A stretch of DNA of 64,000 nt from NCBI GenBank assembly GCA_030528325.1, contig JAUMZD010000002.1, positions 62,001 to 126,000 of the forward strand, in the 5' to 3' direction. Below the pieces are notes generated by a model, which was not told the origin of the DNA, did no database searches, and saw nothing but the letters and a program-made list of their open reading frames with translations. Shown here piece after piece: positions 9,215 through 18,001 of this stretch. The first letter of the stretch is position 1. Every line of letters starts with the position of its first letter. Made by a program: the position numbers and the translations under genes. This stretch comes from Lautropia sp. (GTDB lineage Bacteria; Pseudomonadota; Gammaproteobacteria; Burkholderiales; Burkholderiaceae_E).

Positions 9215-10312
9215 TCAGACCCGGTCGCCCCCATGACGCGGAAACATGCCCTGCAGCAGCCGGTTGCTTGACGACGGCCTGGCTTGGGAGACTAGCACTG
9301 GCAAAGCCATGTAAGCAACGGCGAGCAGCAGCAACAGAAGTGTCATCAGATAACCGGAGGCTTGCAACGCGCACAGTGCAATGCCGGACAGACCAAACAG
9401 AACCTGAACGATGACCAGCGCGGCCGGTGAATAGTGTGTCCGGCACAAGGCAGGCAACGCTCGACGGATGCCAGCCCAAGCCGGACGCTGCAGCCATCGG
9501 GCATCAACCAGCCAGGCCAGGCCTCGAACCAGCAGCCATTCACGCATCAATTCGAGGATGGGAACGGCCACAAGCCACAACAAAGCCGTGGTCCCCCCCA
9601 GGACTTCTGCCGTGATCGATCCCAGGCGCAGGATCCCCCATGACACCAGCAGTCCGAGAGCCAGTAAGCCGCCCGCCCCTATGGCAATGCCTGCCTGCGG
9701 ACGCCAGGGCATGCTCGAGAGATAGATCAGACACCCCATCAGCGCCCCGATCACCGGAACAGCCACAATGGCGAATTCACCGTAGAGCGAATACCGTGAA
9801 CCTCCCGCCGCATTGAGCGCGCCGAAAGCCAGCAGCAGCAGTAACTGCACCAATACCATGAAGGCAGGCAGGGCGGGCGTGGACGTGGGCAAACGGGCGA
9901 GGGCGGCCGTGGCCACAGGCAGAATCAGGCTGACAGCAGCCAGCATCATGAAGCCGACGGACCAGGTGACCCGATCATGATCCAGATAACCGAACAGGAA
10001 GATGGCTGCCACCAGACTTCCAAGGATTTCAAAGACCCGCCGAGCGCCTACCCCTGCGCCAACCGACGGTTGCTGGCGGTGATCAAACCAGAGCCCGGCA
10101 GCCAGCAGGGAAACGGCACCGAAGACGAGACCATGATCGGAGACTGGCCAGGGATCGGAGTAGAAAGCGGCCACCAACACCCCCAACGACATGGCCCATC
10201 CCCCGGCAGAGCGCAGGGCAGGCCTGCCACGCAGGAGGTCACGCAACAAGGGAACGGCACCAGCTGCGGCCACAAAGGCAATCAACAGCGAAGCAAAGGC
10301 GGACGTTGGCAT
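9215..10312 (-). CDS. WecA/MraY-like polytopic membrane protein, catalytic motifs missing
   Basis: About 365 aa with ten or more hydrophobic segments. The order of segments resembles undecaprenyl-phosphate GlcNAc-1-phosphate transferases. There is an N-terminal LIAFVAAAGAVPLLRDLL region, a GALMGCLIYL segment where active enzymes have the loop before their conserved aspartates, and a VPILELMREWLLVRG segment corresponding to VPILDT followed by the cytosolic loop. The acidic residues expected for activity (a DD pair, and the D of the MGDSG block) are not seen. It may be a pseudoenzyme or structural partner of the priming transferase next to it. The start at 10312 is chosen because the longer frame back to 10495 adds a Cys-rich, non-membrane segment. 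It is the first gene of the minus-strand exopolysaccharide unit. Confidence 0.55.
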   Translation of the reverse strand: MPTSAFASLLIAFVAAAGAVPLLRDLLRGRPALRSAGGWAMSLGVLVAAFYSDPWPVSDHGLVFGAVSLLAAGLWFDHRQQPSVGAGVGARRVFEILGSLVAAIFLFGYLDHDRVTWSVGFMMLAAVSLILPVATAALARLPTSTPALPAFMVLVQLLLLLAFGALNAAGGSRYSLYGEFAIVAVPVIGALMGCLIYLSSMPWRPQAGIAIGAGGLLALGLLVSWGILRLGSITAEVLGGTTALLWLVAVPILELMREWLLVRGLAWLVDARWLQRPAWAGIRRALPALCRTHYSPAALVIVQVLFGLSGIALCALQASGYLMTLLLLLLAVAYMALPVLVSQARPSSSNRLLQGMFPRHGGDRV

Positions 10313-10663
10313 GAGACGAAACGAATCAGAGCACCTGGTACAGCCCCCGAACACCCGGAAGCACGTGATCAGGTCAGTTCCAATAAGCAACCGATATTGC
10401 TGCTGACGGCAGAGCACACCAGACAGCGAATTCACCTGAGCAGGGTAACTCACCGTCGCCAGGCAGTCTGCGAAGTATGCCCGGCTCGAACCCATACGCC
10501 TGCAACGATTTGAAACTTCTTTGGCAATTTAGAATGTGACGTATGAGGGCTTTGCATACATGACATGCTGCATCTCACGTATCTTAGCCAGCTCCTTCCT
10601 GCTGTCCCCCCCATTTCTGACAGCACCCTTTCTTTATCAGAAACACAAAGCTCACAAATCGTT
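10313..10663. other. Divergent intergenic region, exopolysaccharide genes
   Basis: About 350 bases between two divergent exopolysaccharide transcription units. No gene is supported here. The stretch around 10515-10590 is richer in A and T than its surroundings and is the likely promoter region. No clean -35/-10 pair can be assigned by eye. Confidence 0.4.
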
Positions 10664-11683
10664 ATGGATGTCACTCCCTTGTTGGCCGGCCGGAAAGCGC
10701 GTTGGCTGGTCACTGGTGCCGCAGGCTTCATTGGCTCCCATCTGGCCGAATCCCTCGCACTTGCAGGTCAATCCGTCATCGCCATCGATGACTTTTCCAC
10801 CGGCAAGCAGGCCAACGTCGATGCCATCATGGCATCGACCCGGGCCGCCGGTCAGCAGGGACTTCAGTTCGAAGAAGGCACGATCTGCAACCGGGTCTTC
10901 TGCGCTCGCATCATGGAAGGCGTTGACTACGTTCTTCACCAGGCAGCGCTGGGATCCGTGCCCCGCTCCATGAAAACCCCATTGGTGTCATACCATGCCA
11001 ATGTCACGGGTTTCATGGAAATGCTGGATGCGGCACGGCTGGCCAATGTGAAGTCCTTTGTCTACGCATCATCCAGCTCCGTCTACGGGGATCACCCTGC
11101 CCTTCCCAAGGTGGAAAAGGTCACGGGTTCAGTGCTTTCACCCTATGCGGCCACCAAGGCAGCCAATGAACTTTTCGCAGCCGTTTATTCGCGCAGCTAC
11201 GGTATCCGCACCGCCGGCATGCGTTACTTCAACGTCTTCGGGGCCCGTCAGGATGCCGATGGCGCCTATGCCGCCGTCATTCCCCGATGGATTGCAGCCC
11301 TGCTGCGAGGCGAGCCCGTTCAGATCAACGGCGACGGAGAGACAAGCCGTGACTTCTGTTATATCGACAACGTCGTTCAGGCAAACATCCGGGCAGCCCT
11401 GACAATGGCCGATGCTGAAGCCGGTGACACGGACGTCTTCAACGTGGCGGCCAACCAGCGAACGACCTTGCTACAACTTGAGTCGATGCTGCGCCGGCTT
11501 ATCCTCGAGCACAAGCCCGGACTGTCGATGCCCGAGCCGGTATTTCGGGACTTCCGCCCAGGCGATGTCCGGCACTCATTGGCCGATATCAGCCACAGCC
11601 TGAACCGCATCGGTTACCAGCCCAGTCACACCCTGGAGGAAGGTCTGCGTGTGGCACTACCTTGGTATATCGCCAACGCCTGA
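10664..11683 (+). CDS. tviC: UDP-HexNAc 4-epimerase (WbpP/TviC type)
   Basis: 339 aa, an extended short-chain dehydrogenase. The NAD site is TGAAGFIGSH near residues 17-26, the active-site region is YASSSSVYG, and the catalytic Tyr/Lys pair is in SPYAATKAANE. The protein matches 4-epimerases that interconvert UDP-GlcNAc and UDP-GalNAc, or the matching uronic acids, and are encoded with TviB-type dehydrogenases. The start at 10664 leaves a short leader before the Rossmann fold. The frame is open back to 10565, and neither start has a strong ribosome site. It is transcribed away from the dehydrogenase unit and is probably a one-gene unit. Confidence 0.85.
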   Translation: MDVTPLLAGRKARWLVTGAAGFIGSHLAESLALAGQSVIAIDDFSTGKQANVDAIMASTRAAGQQGLQFEEGTICNRVFCARIMEGVDYVLHQAALGSVPRSMKTPLVSYHANVTGFMEMLDAARLANVKSFVYASSSSVYGDHPALPKVEKVTGSVLSPYAATKAANELFAAVYSRSYGIRTAGMRYFNVFGARQDADGAYAAVIPRWIAALLRGEPVQINGDGETSRDFCYIDNVVQANIRAALTMADAEAGDTDVFNVAANQRTTLLQLESMLRRLILEHKPGLSMPEPVFRDFRPGDVRHSLADISHSLNRIGYQPSHTLEEGLRVALPWYIANA

Positions 11684-11917
11684 ATGATGAATCAGGTTCC
11701 TCGGCGGGCGTCTGCCTGCCGCTGATCGACGCACCAGACCAGGATTTACACAAAGGAAACGATTGTTGCCCGAGAGCAACGGCCAGCTTCCCCACGGGCA
11801 CCGGCTGTCGGCCTGACGAGTGGTTTGCCGCTGATACAGCCCCTCTGTCCGATAGTATGGACACCGTCCGCCGCCTGTCGGATTTTCCGTCATTCTGCAT
11901 TACGCCCTGTCACCGGA

Positions 11918-13789
11918 ATGCCCAGCACCCGTTTCTTCGAGCCCCCGTTGTCCCTGTTGTTCGTGGCCATCAGCCTGTTGCTGGCGGCCACGCTGCTGAT
12001 CGGCACGCTGCTGCTGATCAGCTACAGCCGCCGCCAGAAGCATGAGCCTGGGCGCCAGCTTCTCTGGAAGGCCACCGCTTTCGTCGGGCTGCTCTGTCTG
12101 AGCTTTCTGCTCGAAGCCCTGGCCGTGGCCGTGGGGCCCGCACACAGCGCCCTGCTGTGGCCGATCAGGGCTGCCAGCGTGGCAGGCGCCACGGTGCTGC
12201 TGGCCCTGCTGATCCCCGTCGGCCGGCGCTTCGCCTCGCTGCCTCCGCGAACGATCCTCGAGCAGAAGAACCAGATGCTGTCGGCTGAGATCGAGCGGAT
12301 CCGTCATGCCAATGAGGTGATCGCCCTCTCCGAGGCCCGTTACCGTCTGCTGATGGACACCGTGGCCGAAGGCATCTGGATCCTGGACCGGATCGGTCGA
12401 GTGAGCTTTGCCAACCCGCGGCTGGCCGACATGCTGGGCACCAAGCCCGAACAGCTGAAGGGTCGCGCCCTGCTCGAGCTGGTACCAGAGGACGAGCGCC
12501 CGAGCATCATCAGCATGCTGCAGCGCCAGCAGCGCGGCGAGGCCGTGCGCACGCTGTGCCATCTGCTTCGCCCGGACGGCGGACTGGTGGCCGTTCAGAT
12601 CTCCAGCACCCCGCTCGCGCGGGGCGCAGAGAGCGGCAGCAGCCTCAGTGTCGTCACCGACCTGAGCGACCAGATGAAGGAGCAGGAAGGGCTGCGCAAG
12701 CTGGCGGCCGATCTGCAGGAGCAGGTGCAGGGCCGCACCCAGGCTTACCGGGAAACGGCCGAACGACTGGCCGCCACGCTGGACGCGAGCCGGGCCCAGT
12801 CCCGTGCCTACGGCATCCTGCAGGACATGAACGACATGCTGCAGGCCTGCACGACGCCAGCCGAGGCCGCCCGGGTGGCCGGTGAATTCGCCATCAAGCT
12901 GTTCAACGCCGATTCCGGCTCGATCTATGTGACGGAACCCGCCCAGTCCACCTTCCGGTTGCTGGGCTCCTGGGGCCTGCAAGGTGAAAGCTCGGATTCC
13001 CTGCACCTGAGCGAATGCTGGGGGCTGCGACAGAACCAGGCCTACCCGCACAACGAGAACCAGCTGGGTCTGCGATGCCATCACCTGAGCATCGGCCCGA
13101 ACCGGCACAGCTGCTGCATGCCGATGTTCGCCAATGGACAGGCTACCGGCATGATCAGCCTGCGCAGCGATCAGACCTTCATCCATGCCAACGCCGAGCG
13201 GAGCGCGGCGGACCAGAAGATCCAGCGGCTGTTCTCGGCCAGCGTGGCCCAGTTTCTCGCCAACCTGTCGCTTCGTCAGACGCTTGAACAGCAGTCGCTG
13301 CGTGACCCGCTCACCAACCTGTTCAACCGACGCTATTTCAACGAGCAGCTGGCCATCGAGTTCGAGCGCGCCAGCCGCGCCCGCTCGCCACTGGCCCTGC
13401 AGATGGTGGACATCGACCATTTCAAGCGGATCAACGACCGCTATGGCCATGAAGCGGGAGACCGCGTGCTGCGCCAGGTGTCGGAAGTGCTGACGCAGAA
13501 TGCCCGTGCCGGCGACATCGTCTGCCGGTGGGGCGGCGAGGAGTTCCTGATCCTGATGCCCGGCCTCAATGGCACCTCTGCCAAGCGCCGTGCCGATGAA
13601 ATCCGCCGGCGGGTTCAGGAGCGGGTCGAGACGGTCGGTGGTTCGGCTGTCAGCGTCTCGATCGGGGTGGCCGCCTATCCCGAGCATGCCTCCGACCCGG
13701 ACGGTCTGATCAACGTCAGCGACCGGGCACTCTACGCCTCGAAGGGCGCTGGCCGAAACCGCGTGACACTGGCCGTCACCGTGCTCTGA
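11918..13789 (+). CDS. Membrane diguanylate cyclase, PAS-GAF-GGDEF
   Basis: 623 aa. Three hydrophobic segments (about residues 10-35, 50-72 and 80-102) are followed by a PAS domain (about 135-260), a heptad-like linker, a GAF-like domain (about 305-455) and a GGDEF domain. The catalytic motif is intact as GGEEF at residues 539-543. It is preceded by RAGD with five residues between, which fits the inhibitory I-site RxxD. The protein should therefore make c-di-GMP from two GTP and be subject to product inhibition. Its position beside exopolysaccharide genes fits control of matrix production, but that link is inference. The start at 11918 is preferred because the frame from 11825 adds a leader unlike a membrane protein. 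Confidence 0.9.
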   Translation: MPSTRFFEPPLSLLFVAISLLLAATLLIGTLLLISYSRRQKHEPGRQLLWKATAFVGLLCLSFLLEALAVAVGPAHSALLWPIRAASVAGATVLLALLIPVGRRFASLPPRTILEQKNQMLSAEIERIRHANEVIALSEARYRLLMDTVAEGIWILDRIGRVSFANPRLADMLGTKPEQLKGRALLELVPEDERPSIISMLQRQQRGEAVRTLCHLLRPDGGLVAVQISSTPLARGAESGSSLSVVTDLSDQMKEQEGLRKLAADLQEQVQGRTQAYRETAERLAATLDASRAQSRAYGILQDMNDMLQACTTPAEAARVAGEFAIKLFNADSGSIYVTEPAQSTFRLLGSWGLQGESSDSLHLSECWGLRQNQAYPHNENQLGLRCHHLSIGPNRHSCCMPMFANGQATGMISLRSDQTFIHANAERSAADQKIQRLFSASVAQFLANLSLRQTLEQQSLRDPLTNLFNRRYFNEQLAIEFERASRARSPLALQMVDIDHFKRINDRYGHEAGDRVLRQVSEVLTQNARAGDIVCRWGGEEFLILMPGLNGTSAKRRADEIRRRVQERVETVGGSAVSVSIGVAAYPEHASDPDGLINVSDRALYASKGAGRNRVTLAVTVL

Positions 13790-13884
13790 AGCCACCCGCC
13801 TTCGGCCGGGCGGCCTGCCCCGCTTGCAGCATCCTTGCCAGGCAGCGAACCCCGCCAGCGCCGGCTGGCCGGCGCCCTTCCCCT

Positions 13885-13938
13885 TGGCGCTTGGGCGGCA
13901 GGAAAATCACGGGGTGCAAACCGGCCGCCCAAGCTCCT
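13885..13938. repeat. AGGAGC palindromic element, short deleted copy
   Basis: 54 bases. The left end GCGCTTGGGCGGCAGG and about 30 bases of one arm are kept (through GTGCAAACCGG), then the sequence jumps directly to the opposite end CCGCCCAAGCTCCT. It lies about 95 bases after the diguanylate cyclase gene. The junction falls on a shared CCG, which fits a short-homology deletion of a full copy. Confidence 0.8.
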
Positions 13939-14015
13939 CGCGCGATTGATCAAGCGCCAGATCCATCACGACGACACAAGCGGCAGGGTCGGTCGCGAAA
14001 CGCTCCCTTGAGCGT

Positions 14016-14090
14016 ATCTTTTTTGCATCTATTTGTATCCACAAGAAAATTCTTCAATTTTTTGGCACTGAACTTTGGCACACTTGTGAC
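14016..14090 (+). promoter_or_regulatory. AT-rich promoter-like stretch
   Basis: This stretch contains several T and A runs and two TTTGGCAC copies 17 bases apart (near 14057 and 14074) in otherwise GC-rich surroundings, ahead of the coiled-coil gene. It is a plausible promoter region. Exact boxes cannot be assigned. Confidence 0.35.
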
Positions 14091-14149
14091 ATCAGCCTCC
14101 TGCCTCCCTGCCAATGGTTCAGGGAAGCGGATGATGGCTTGCCACGGTG

Positions 14150-15109
14150 ATGACAGGACCCACTTTGCCTCAGGATCTGCCGCTCTTTTTTCTGATGCTC
14201 CCTGACTGGATCGAGCAGGGTGCCCACTGGATACTGCTCTGTGCCGTCCTGCTGGCAGGCTTCGTGCTCGCGTGGGGCATTCAGGCCAGCCGTCGGCGCC
14301 GGGTCGTCTTTCAGCTGTGGGAGGCGCATCAGCGCCGCCAGCAGGAACAGCTCGAAGAATGTCGCCTGCTGGCAGAAGACCAGGCCATCGAACAGGCCAG
14401 CCAGCTGGCCTATCAGGCACGCCGGATCGAGCAGCTGAAGGCGGCCCTGGCCCGTCAGCCGGCGCTCATCCCGGACAACGCGACCAACGTCTCACCGGTC
14501 GGACAGCATGCTGCTGCCGGCAGGTTCGGCACGGTTGCTGGCGCCCACAGCATTGCGGGCGGCCATCCCGGGCACGGCCCGGATCGCCCCCCGATGGCTG
14601 CCCGTCCGGCTCATCCTGCCAGCGCCAGCGCACACCGGGCGTCGACACAGCAGGTCAGCGAAACCGTGCAGGCCCTGCTGAAGAAACGGCTGGCCAGAGA
14701 ACTTCACCTGAGCCGCGAAAAAGCCCGGCTGATGCGCCGGTACGAAGCCGAAAGCGTCTACTGGCAGCAGGCCTGTCTGCACAGCCGGGCAACCTGCGAC
14801 AGCCTGCAGGCCGCCGTCACCGCGCTGGAAAACGCCCTGCACGACACGCGGCAAACCTGGGCGGCCGCCGAGCGCGAAGTGGAACGTCTGCGGCAACAGC
14901 TGGCCGAGCAGCGCACACGTTCACTACCGGGCTTTCCTGGAAACGGCATGGCCGGCACGCACTTCACGCTGCAATCGACCCATGACGATTCCCCCGGCGA
15001 GGGACAGCCACCGCTGAGCCGGGTGCGCTACCACTACGCCGCGCTGGCGGGAACACATCGCGTGGACACACCGGCTGCCGACACCCTGCTGGATCATCAC
15101 TCATCCTGA
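14150..15109 (+). CDS. Single-pass membrane protein with coiled coil, unknown function
   Basis: About 319 aa and not recognised. A hydrophobic segment (about residues 22-42, LLCAVLLAGFVLAWGI) is followed by an RRRR stop-transfer and then a long Gln/Glu/Ala-rich helix (about 50-105), likely a coiled coil. A Pro/Ala/His linker follows (about 110-165), then a second charged helical region (about 175-265). The order suggests a membrane-anchored, cytoplasmic coiled-coil protein. The frame opens with GTG at 14147 followed at once by ATG at 14150; a later ATG at 14195 is possible. Codon use matches neighbouring genes, so it is probably real. It is convergent with the mipA-like gene. Confidence 0.55.
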   Translation: MTGPTLPQDLPLFFLMLPDWIEQGAHWILLCAVLLAGFVLAWGIQASRRRRVVFQLWEAHQRRQQEQLEECRLLAEDQAIEQASQLAYQARRIEQLKAALARQPALIPDNATNVSPVGQHAAAGRFGTVAGAHSIAGGHPGHGPDRPPMAARPAHPASASAHRASTQQVSETVQALLKKRLARELHLSREKARLMRRYEAESVYWQQACLHSRATCDSLQAAVTALENALHDTRQTWAAAEREVERLRQQLAEQRTRSLPGFPGNGMAGTHFTLQSTHDDSPGEGQPPLSRVRYHYAALAGTHRVDTPAADTLLDHHSS

Positions 15110-15208
15110 TCGCGCCCCTGCATTCGGCATGCCCTGTTCAGGGCGCATGCTGCGGGCTTCTCACTGGCCTGTCCTGCATCCTGTTGCGGAACGCCTCGCC
15201 TCACGGGA

Positions 15209-15239
15209 CTTTTTCTGGACGTCCGGAGGGGCTTTCGCG
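15209..15239 (-). repeat. Single arm of the GCGAAAGCCCC inverted-repeat element
   Basis: Read on the minus strand, 31 bases beginning CGCGAAAGCCCCTCCGG match the left arm of the element at 43103-43133 with only a few differences. It lies just past the stop codon of the mipA-like gene. The second arm is not seen nearby. Confidence 0.6.
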
Positions 15240-15248
15240 GGGGGAACC

Positions 15249-16223
15249 CTAATCCCGCTGCGGCACCCGCTCTGCCGATCGGGCGAACAGCCAGCCGAAG
15301 ACCAGGCCGGCACTGAGCTGACTGCGCTGGCGAACGAGGGGCGATGAGGCGAACGCGGCCCCCTGCACCTGATCCAGGCGAACGAAGCCCGCCACCCAGT
15401 AATCGGGGAAGCGCTTGTTGAAGGAGGCCGTGTACTGCATGCCGCCATAGCCCCCTCTCGCCGACCAGGCTGGGCGGCCGGGCCGGGCATGGGCCGGATC
15501 GACCTCGTAGTAATAACGATGATGGGCACGGTTGGCAAAGATGGGGCCCGCCGCCACCGACAGCCGCCATCCGCGCCAGCCCCCCACATGGTCGATATCG
15601 AACACCAGCTTCGGATGGAAGACCAGGCCCGCGTTGTCCAGTTTGCCGAGCGGCATCGCATAGCGAAGCGGCAAGTGCAGCTTCAGGCGCTGCCGGCCCT
15701 CACCCCCCGTCCACATCAGCCGCTGAAGGCGCGGGCCCAGCTCCAGTAGCGCCTTGCGCCCCGGCATGCCGGCACGAATGCCGGTGGCATGGCGCTTGAC
15801 CGGGGGCGCCACATTCACGCTGAGATCCAGCTCATAGCGTTCATCCTCCCACAGGTCGGCCCGAATCCCGCCCCTGTCCACCTTCAGATGGGGCGCCCGG
15901 TAGACCAGAACCGGAAAGGGAATCAGATAGCGCTGGCGCGTATCGGCCCCCCGATAATCAGGCAGCGTCAACGCGGATGCGCCCACCCCCACTTCCCACA
16001 CCGGCAGGCGCTCACGTCCGGTCAGCGCGACCGGTCGGCCCCTTGGGGCTGACAGGGCCGGCACACCCGTGTCCGAGCGATGTCCCTCTGATGCCCCATC
16101 GACCGGCTGACCGGATACGGCCGACGCGGCGGTACTCGCACTGATCATGATCGCCAGTGCTAGGAGCCTAGGAGCTTGGGCGGCAGGAAAGTCGCGGGCT
16201 GCAAACCGGCCGCGCCGGCCCAT
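15249..16223 (-). CDS. MipA/OmpV-family outer-membrane protein, N-terminus overlapping a repeat element
   Basis: The mature part (from about VSGQPVDG) has MipA/OmpV features. These are the EVGVGASALTLPDYRGAD start, alternating beta-strand segments such as YELDLSVNVAPPVKR, the RYAMPLGKLDNAG block, and a C-terminal strand region. Relatives are outer-membrane proteins linked to murein hydrolases or acting as porins. The 5' end is odd: the hydrophobic core LLALAIMISASTAASA is joined in frame to codons read from a palindromic element (16168-16334). The first workable ATG with a basic n-region, at 16223, lies inside that element. An ATG at 16148 would give a leader with no charged n-region. The frame stays open back to 16445. 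The start is therefore uncertain. Confidence 0.7.
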   Translation of the reverse strand: MGRRGRFAARDFPAAQAPRLLALAIMISASTAASAVSGQPVDGASEGHRSDTGVPALSAPRGRPVALTGRERLPVWEVGVGASALTLPDYRGADTRQRYLIPFPVLVYRAPHLKVDRGGIRADLWEDERYELDLSVNVAPPVKRHATGIRAGMPGRKALLELGPRLQRLMWTGGEGRQRLKLHLPLRYAMPLGKLDNAGLVFHPKLVFDIDHVGGWRGWRLSVAAGPIFANRAHHRYYYEVDPAHARPGRPAWSARGGYGGMQYTASFNKRFPDYWVAGFVRLDQVQGAAFASSPLVRQRSQLSAGLVFGWLFARSAERVPQRD

Positions 16224-16334
16224 TTTGCACCCGCTTCTTGCCCCATGGCACCGGCTATGGGGCGGCGAATCGGGCACAAACTGTGCTCGGCGGGGCCGAT
16301 TTTCGCCTTCGCGATTCCTACCGCCCAAGCTCCT
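16168..16334. repeat. AGGAGC palindromic element, full copy 2
   Basis: 167 bases in the same orientation as the copy at 4236. The left end CTAGGAGCTTGGGCGG is preceded by an extra CTAGGAGC, giving a tandem 8-bp duplication at 16160-16175. The right end CCGCCCAAGCTCCT is followed by GGGCGGCAGGAAAG, a fragment of another unit, to 16348. The element overlaps the 5' end of the mipA-like frame. Confidence 0.9.
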
Positions 16335-16629
16335 GGGCGGCAGGAAAGCCGGACAGGCCATGATTGTCGTTCGGGCAGGATGACCCTGACATTTCGGGCC
16401 ACAGGAAGGGGACAGGGTTTTCATCGACGATCCACAGGAAGCCACCGGCCCGACACGATGAGCCCGGCCTGAAACGACAGGCGAGGCATGTCACCGGCGA
16501 TCGGCGGCCGGGGTCGGTGCAACGCCGTTCAACATAGCAGCAAACACCCTGCGGTCAGGGCCATGGCAGTCATGGACGCCCGGTCGACGAAGACCAGCGG
16601 CAGGTGCCCATGGCGGGCAGGCAACAGCA

Positions 16630-17178
16630 TCACCGGGGCGGTCGGGCACGACGGTCAGCAGACACTGGCCTGGAACTGACCAGAACCTGATCATCGGGTG
16701 TGCGTAACAGCACGACCAGCAGCTCCCCATGATATTCATCGGCTGCCGTGCGCCGGTACACCACCGCCGAGACCGGGTCTCCCTCGCGTAACAGATCCGG
16801 CTCTTCCAGCAACTGCCGGGACAGACGCCAGTCGAAGGTCAGCTCCACCTCGCCACGCCTGTCGAAAGGCGCCAGGATCGTCAGGGTCGGCCGGGCCTCG
16901 GCATCTTCCAGCGGGCGCATCCATTCCCGGGCACGCGGCACCCGCCCGCCCCCTTTCGGCACGTCGACCAGCATCCGCACATGCGGCAAGCCCCCCGTGA
17001 TGCGCACGACCGTACCGCGCAGGAACATCGGCCTGGAAAACTGGTACTTGCCCAGAAAGCCATGATGGGCCACAGCCGGACGCATCAGCGCGGGCGGCAG
17101 CAACCCCAGGCACGGCAAGGCGATCAACAGCCGCCGCCGGGCACGAAGGCCCGATGGCTCATCCTGAATGGCCGCCAT
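16630..17178 (-). CDS. Exported protein, DUF6152-like
   Basis: About 182 aa. The N-terminus has an RARRR stretch and a hydrophobic core (LLIALPCLGLLPPALM) ending near AVAHHGF, so it is probably exported. The region just after the leader, HHGFLGKYQF then FLRGTVVRITGGLPHVRMLVDV, matches the pattern of small periplasmic DUF6152 proteins, which have no known enzymatic role. The rest is a beta-rich domain with LTFDWRLSRQLLEEPDLLREGD. The ATG at 17178 is preferred over 17214. It is alone between the mipA-like and thioredoxin genes; 16335-16629 holds no supported gene. Confidence 0.55.
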   Translation of the reverse strand: MAAIQDEPSGLRARRRLLIALPCLGLLPPALMRPAVAHHGFLGKYQFSRPMFLRGTVVRITGGLPHVRMLVDVPKGGGRVPRAREWMRPLEDAEARPTLTILAPFDRRGEVELTFDWRLSRQLLEEPDLLREGDPVSAVVYRRTAADEYHGELLVVLLRTPDDQVLVSSRPVSADRRARPPR

Positions 17179-17214
17179 GACCGGCAGATCTGGTTGAGGC
17201 TTTCCGACTGACAC

Positions 17215-17531
17215 CGCTGCTCCACGTTCAGGAACGACACCCGACCGGACACACCAGCCCGGTCAGTCTGCCCAAATTATAGGCTGCCCCGATCCCTCCC
17301 ACGAACACGCCGGACTGAGCGGCGGACACGCCTGCCCACCGGCGCCATCGGCCATACGGCCGGCCATAGCATGGCCCTGCCGGCGGGCTGGGCTCACTTG
17401 CCGAGCGTGAGCGGCTTGAAGCACAATGGCCGACTTCATCCGGCAACCTTCCAACCGGCATGGCAGCAGTCCCCTTTGGGTGTCCGTGCCGGTGCTTGCC
17501 GACAAAAAGCCCTCTTCGACAGGAGCCCTGC
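17215..17531. other. Intergenic region before the thioredoxin gene
   Basis: About 315 bases between divergent genes. Short frames here look like noise. AGGAG at 17521-17525 is the ribosome site of the thioredoxin gene. No other feature is seen. Confidence 0.5.
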
Positions 17532-17909
17532 ATGGCCGTTCAAGACCTGAAAACCGCCGATTTCGACACCACCATCAGCGGCAACGACATCGTGATCCTG
17601 GATTTCTGGGCACCGTGGTGCGGCCCCTGCAAGGGCTTTGCCCCGGTCTTCGAAGAAGTGTCGGAAGAGCACCCTGACATCGTTTTCGCCAAGATCAACA
17701 CCGATGAGGAAAACCAGCTGGCCGGCCACTTCGGCATCCGCTCGATTCCGACGCTGATGGTGTTCCGCGAGAAGGTCATCGTGTTCCAGCAGGCCGGCGC
17801 CTTGCCCAAGAGTGCGCTGAATGACCTGATCCGCCAGATCCGTGACCTGGACATGGAAGAAGTTCGCCGGGCAGCCCGCCCCCATGGGGCCGACGAGCAG
17901 AGCGCCTGA
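17532..17909 (+). CDS. Thioredoxin
   Basis: 125 aa with a classical thioredoxin fold order. The active site is WCGPC (Cys30 and Cys33), and the cis-proline loop is SIPTLMVF. It reduces disulfides in cytoplasmic proteins through the thioredoxin reductase cycle. It differs from standard TrxA in its charged C-terminal extension (DMEEVRRAARPHGADEQSA), so it is likely a second thioredoxin. The start at 17532 follows AGGAG by six bases. An upstream in-frame start at 17460 has no such site. There is no signal peptide. Confidence 0.9.
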   Translation: MAVQDLKTADFDTTISGNDIVILDFWAPWCGPCKGFAPVFEEVSEEHPDIVFAKINTDEENQLAGHFGIRSIPTLMVFREKVIVFQQAGALPKSALNDLIRQIRDLDMEEVRRAARPHGADEQSA

Positions 17910-18001
17910 TACTGCCTGCGAGGTTGTCAAGGGGGTGCCCCCTTCGAACGCACGCCCTTCACGCCCCTCCTCACGTCTTCCCCCGCCTTTTTCCCATGCT
18001 C

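Noticed and set aside
11900-13795. 631-codon minus-strand frame
   Set aside because: Antisense shadow of the diguanylate cyclase gene, which has intact GGEEF and PAS/GAF domains.
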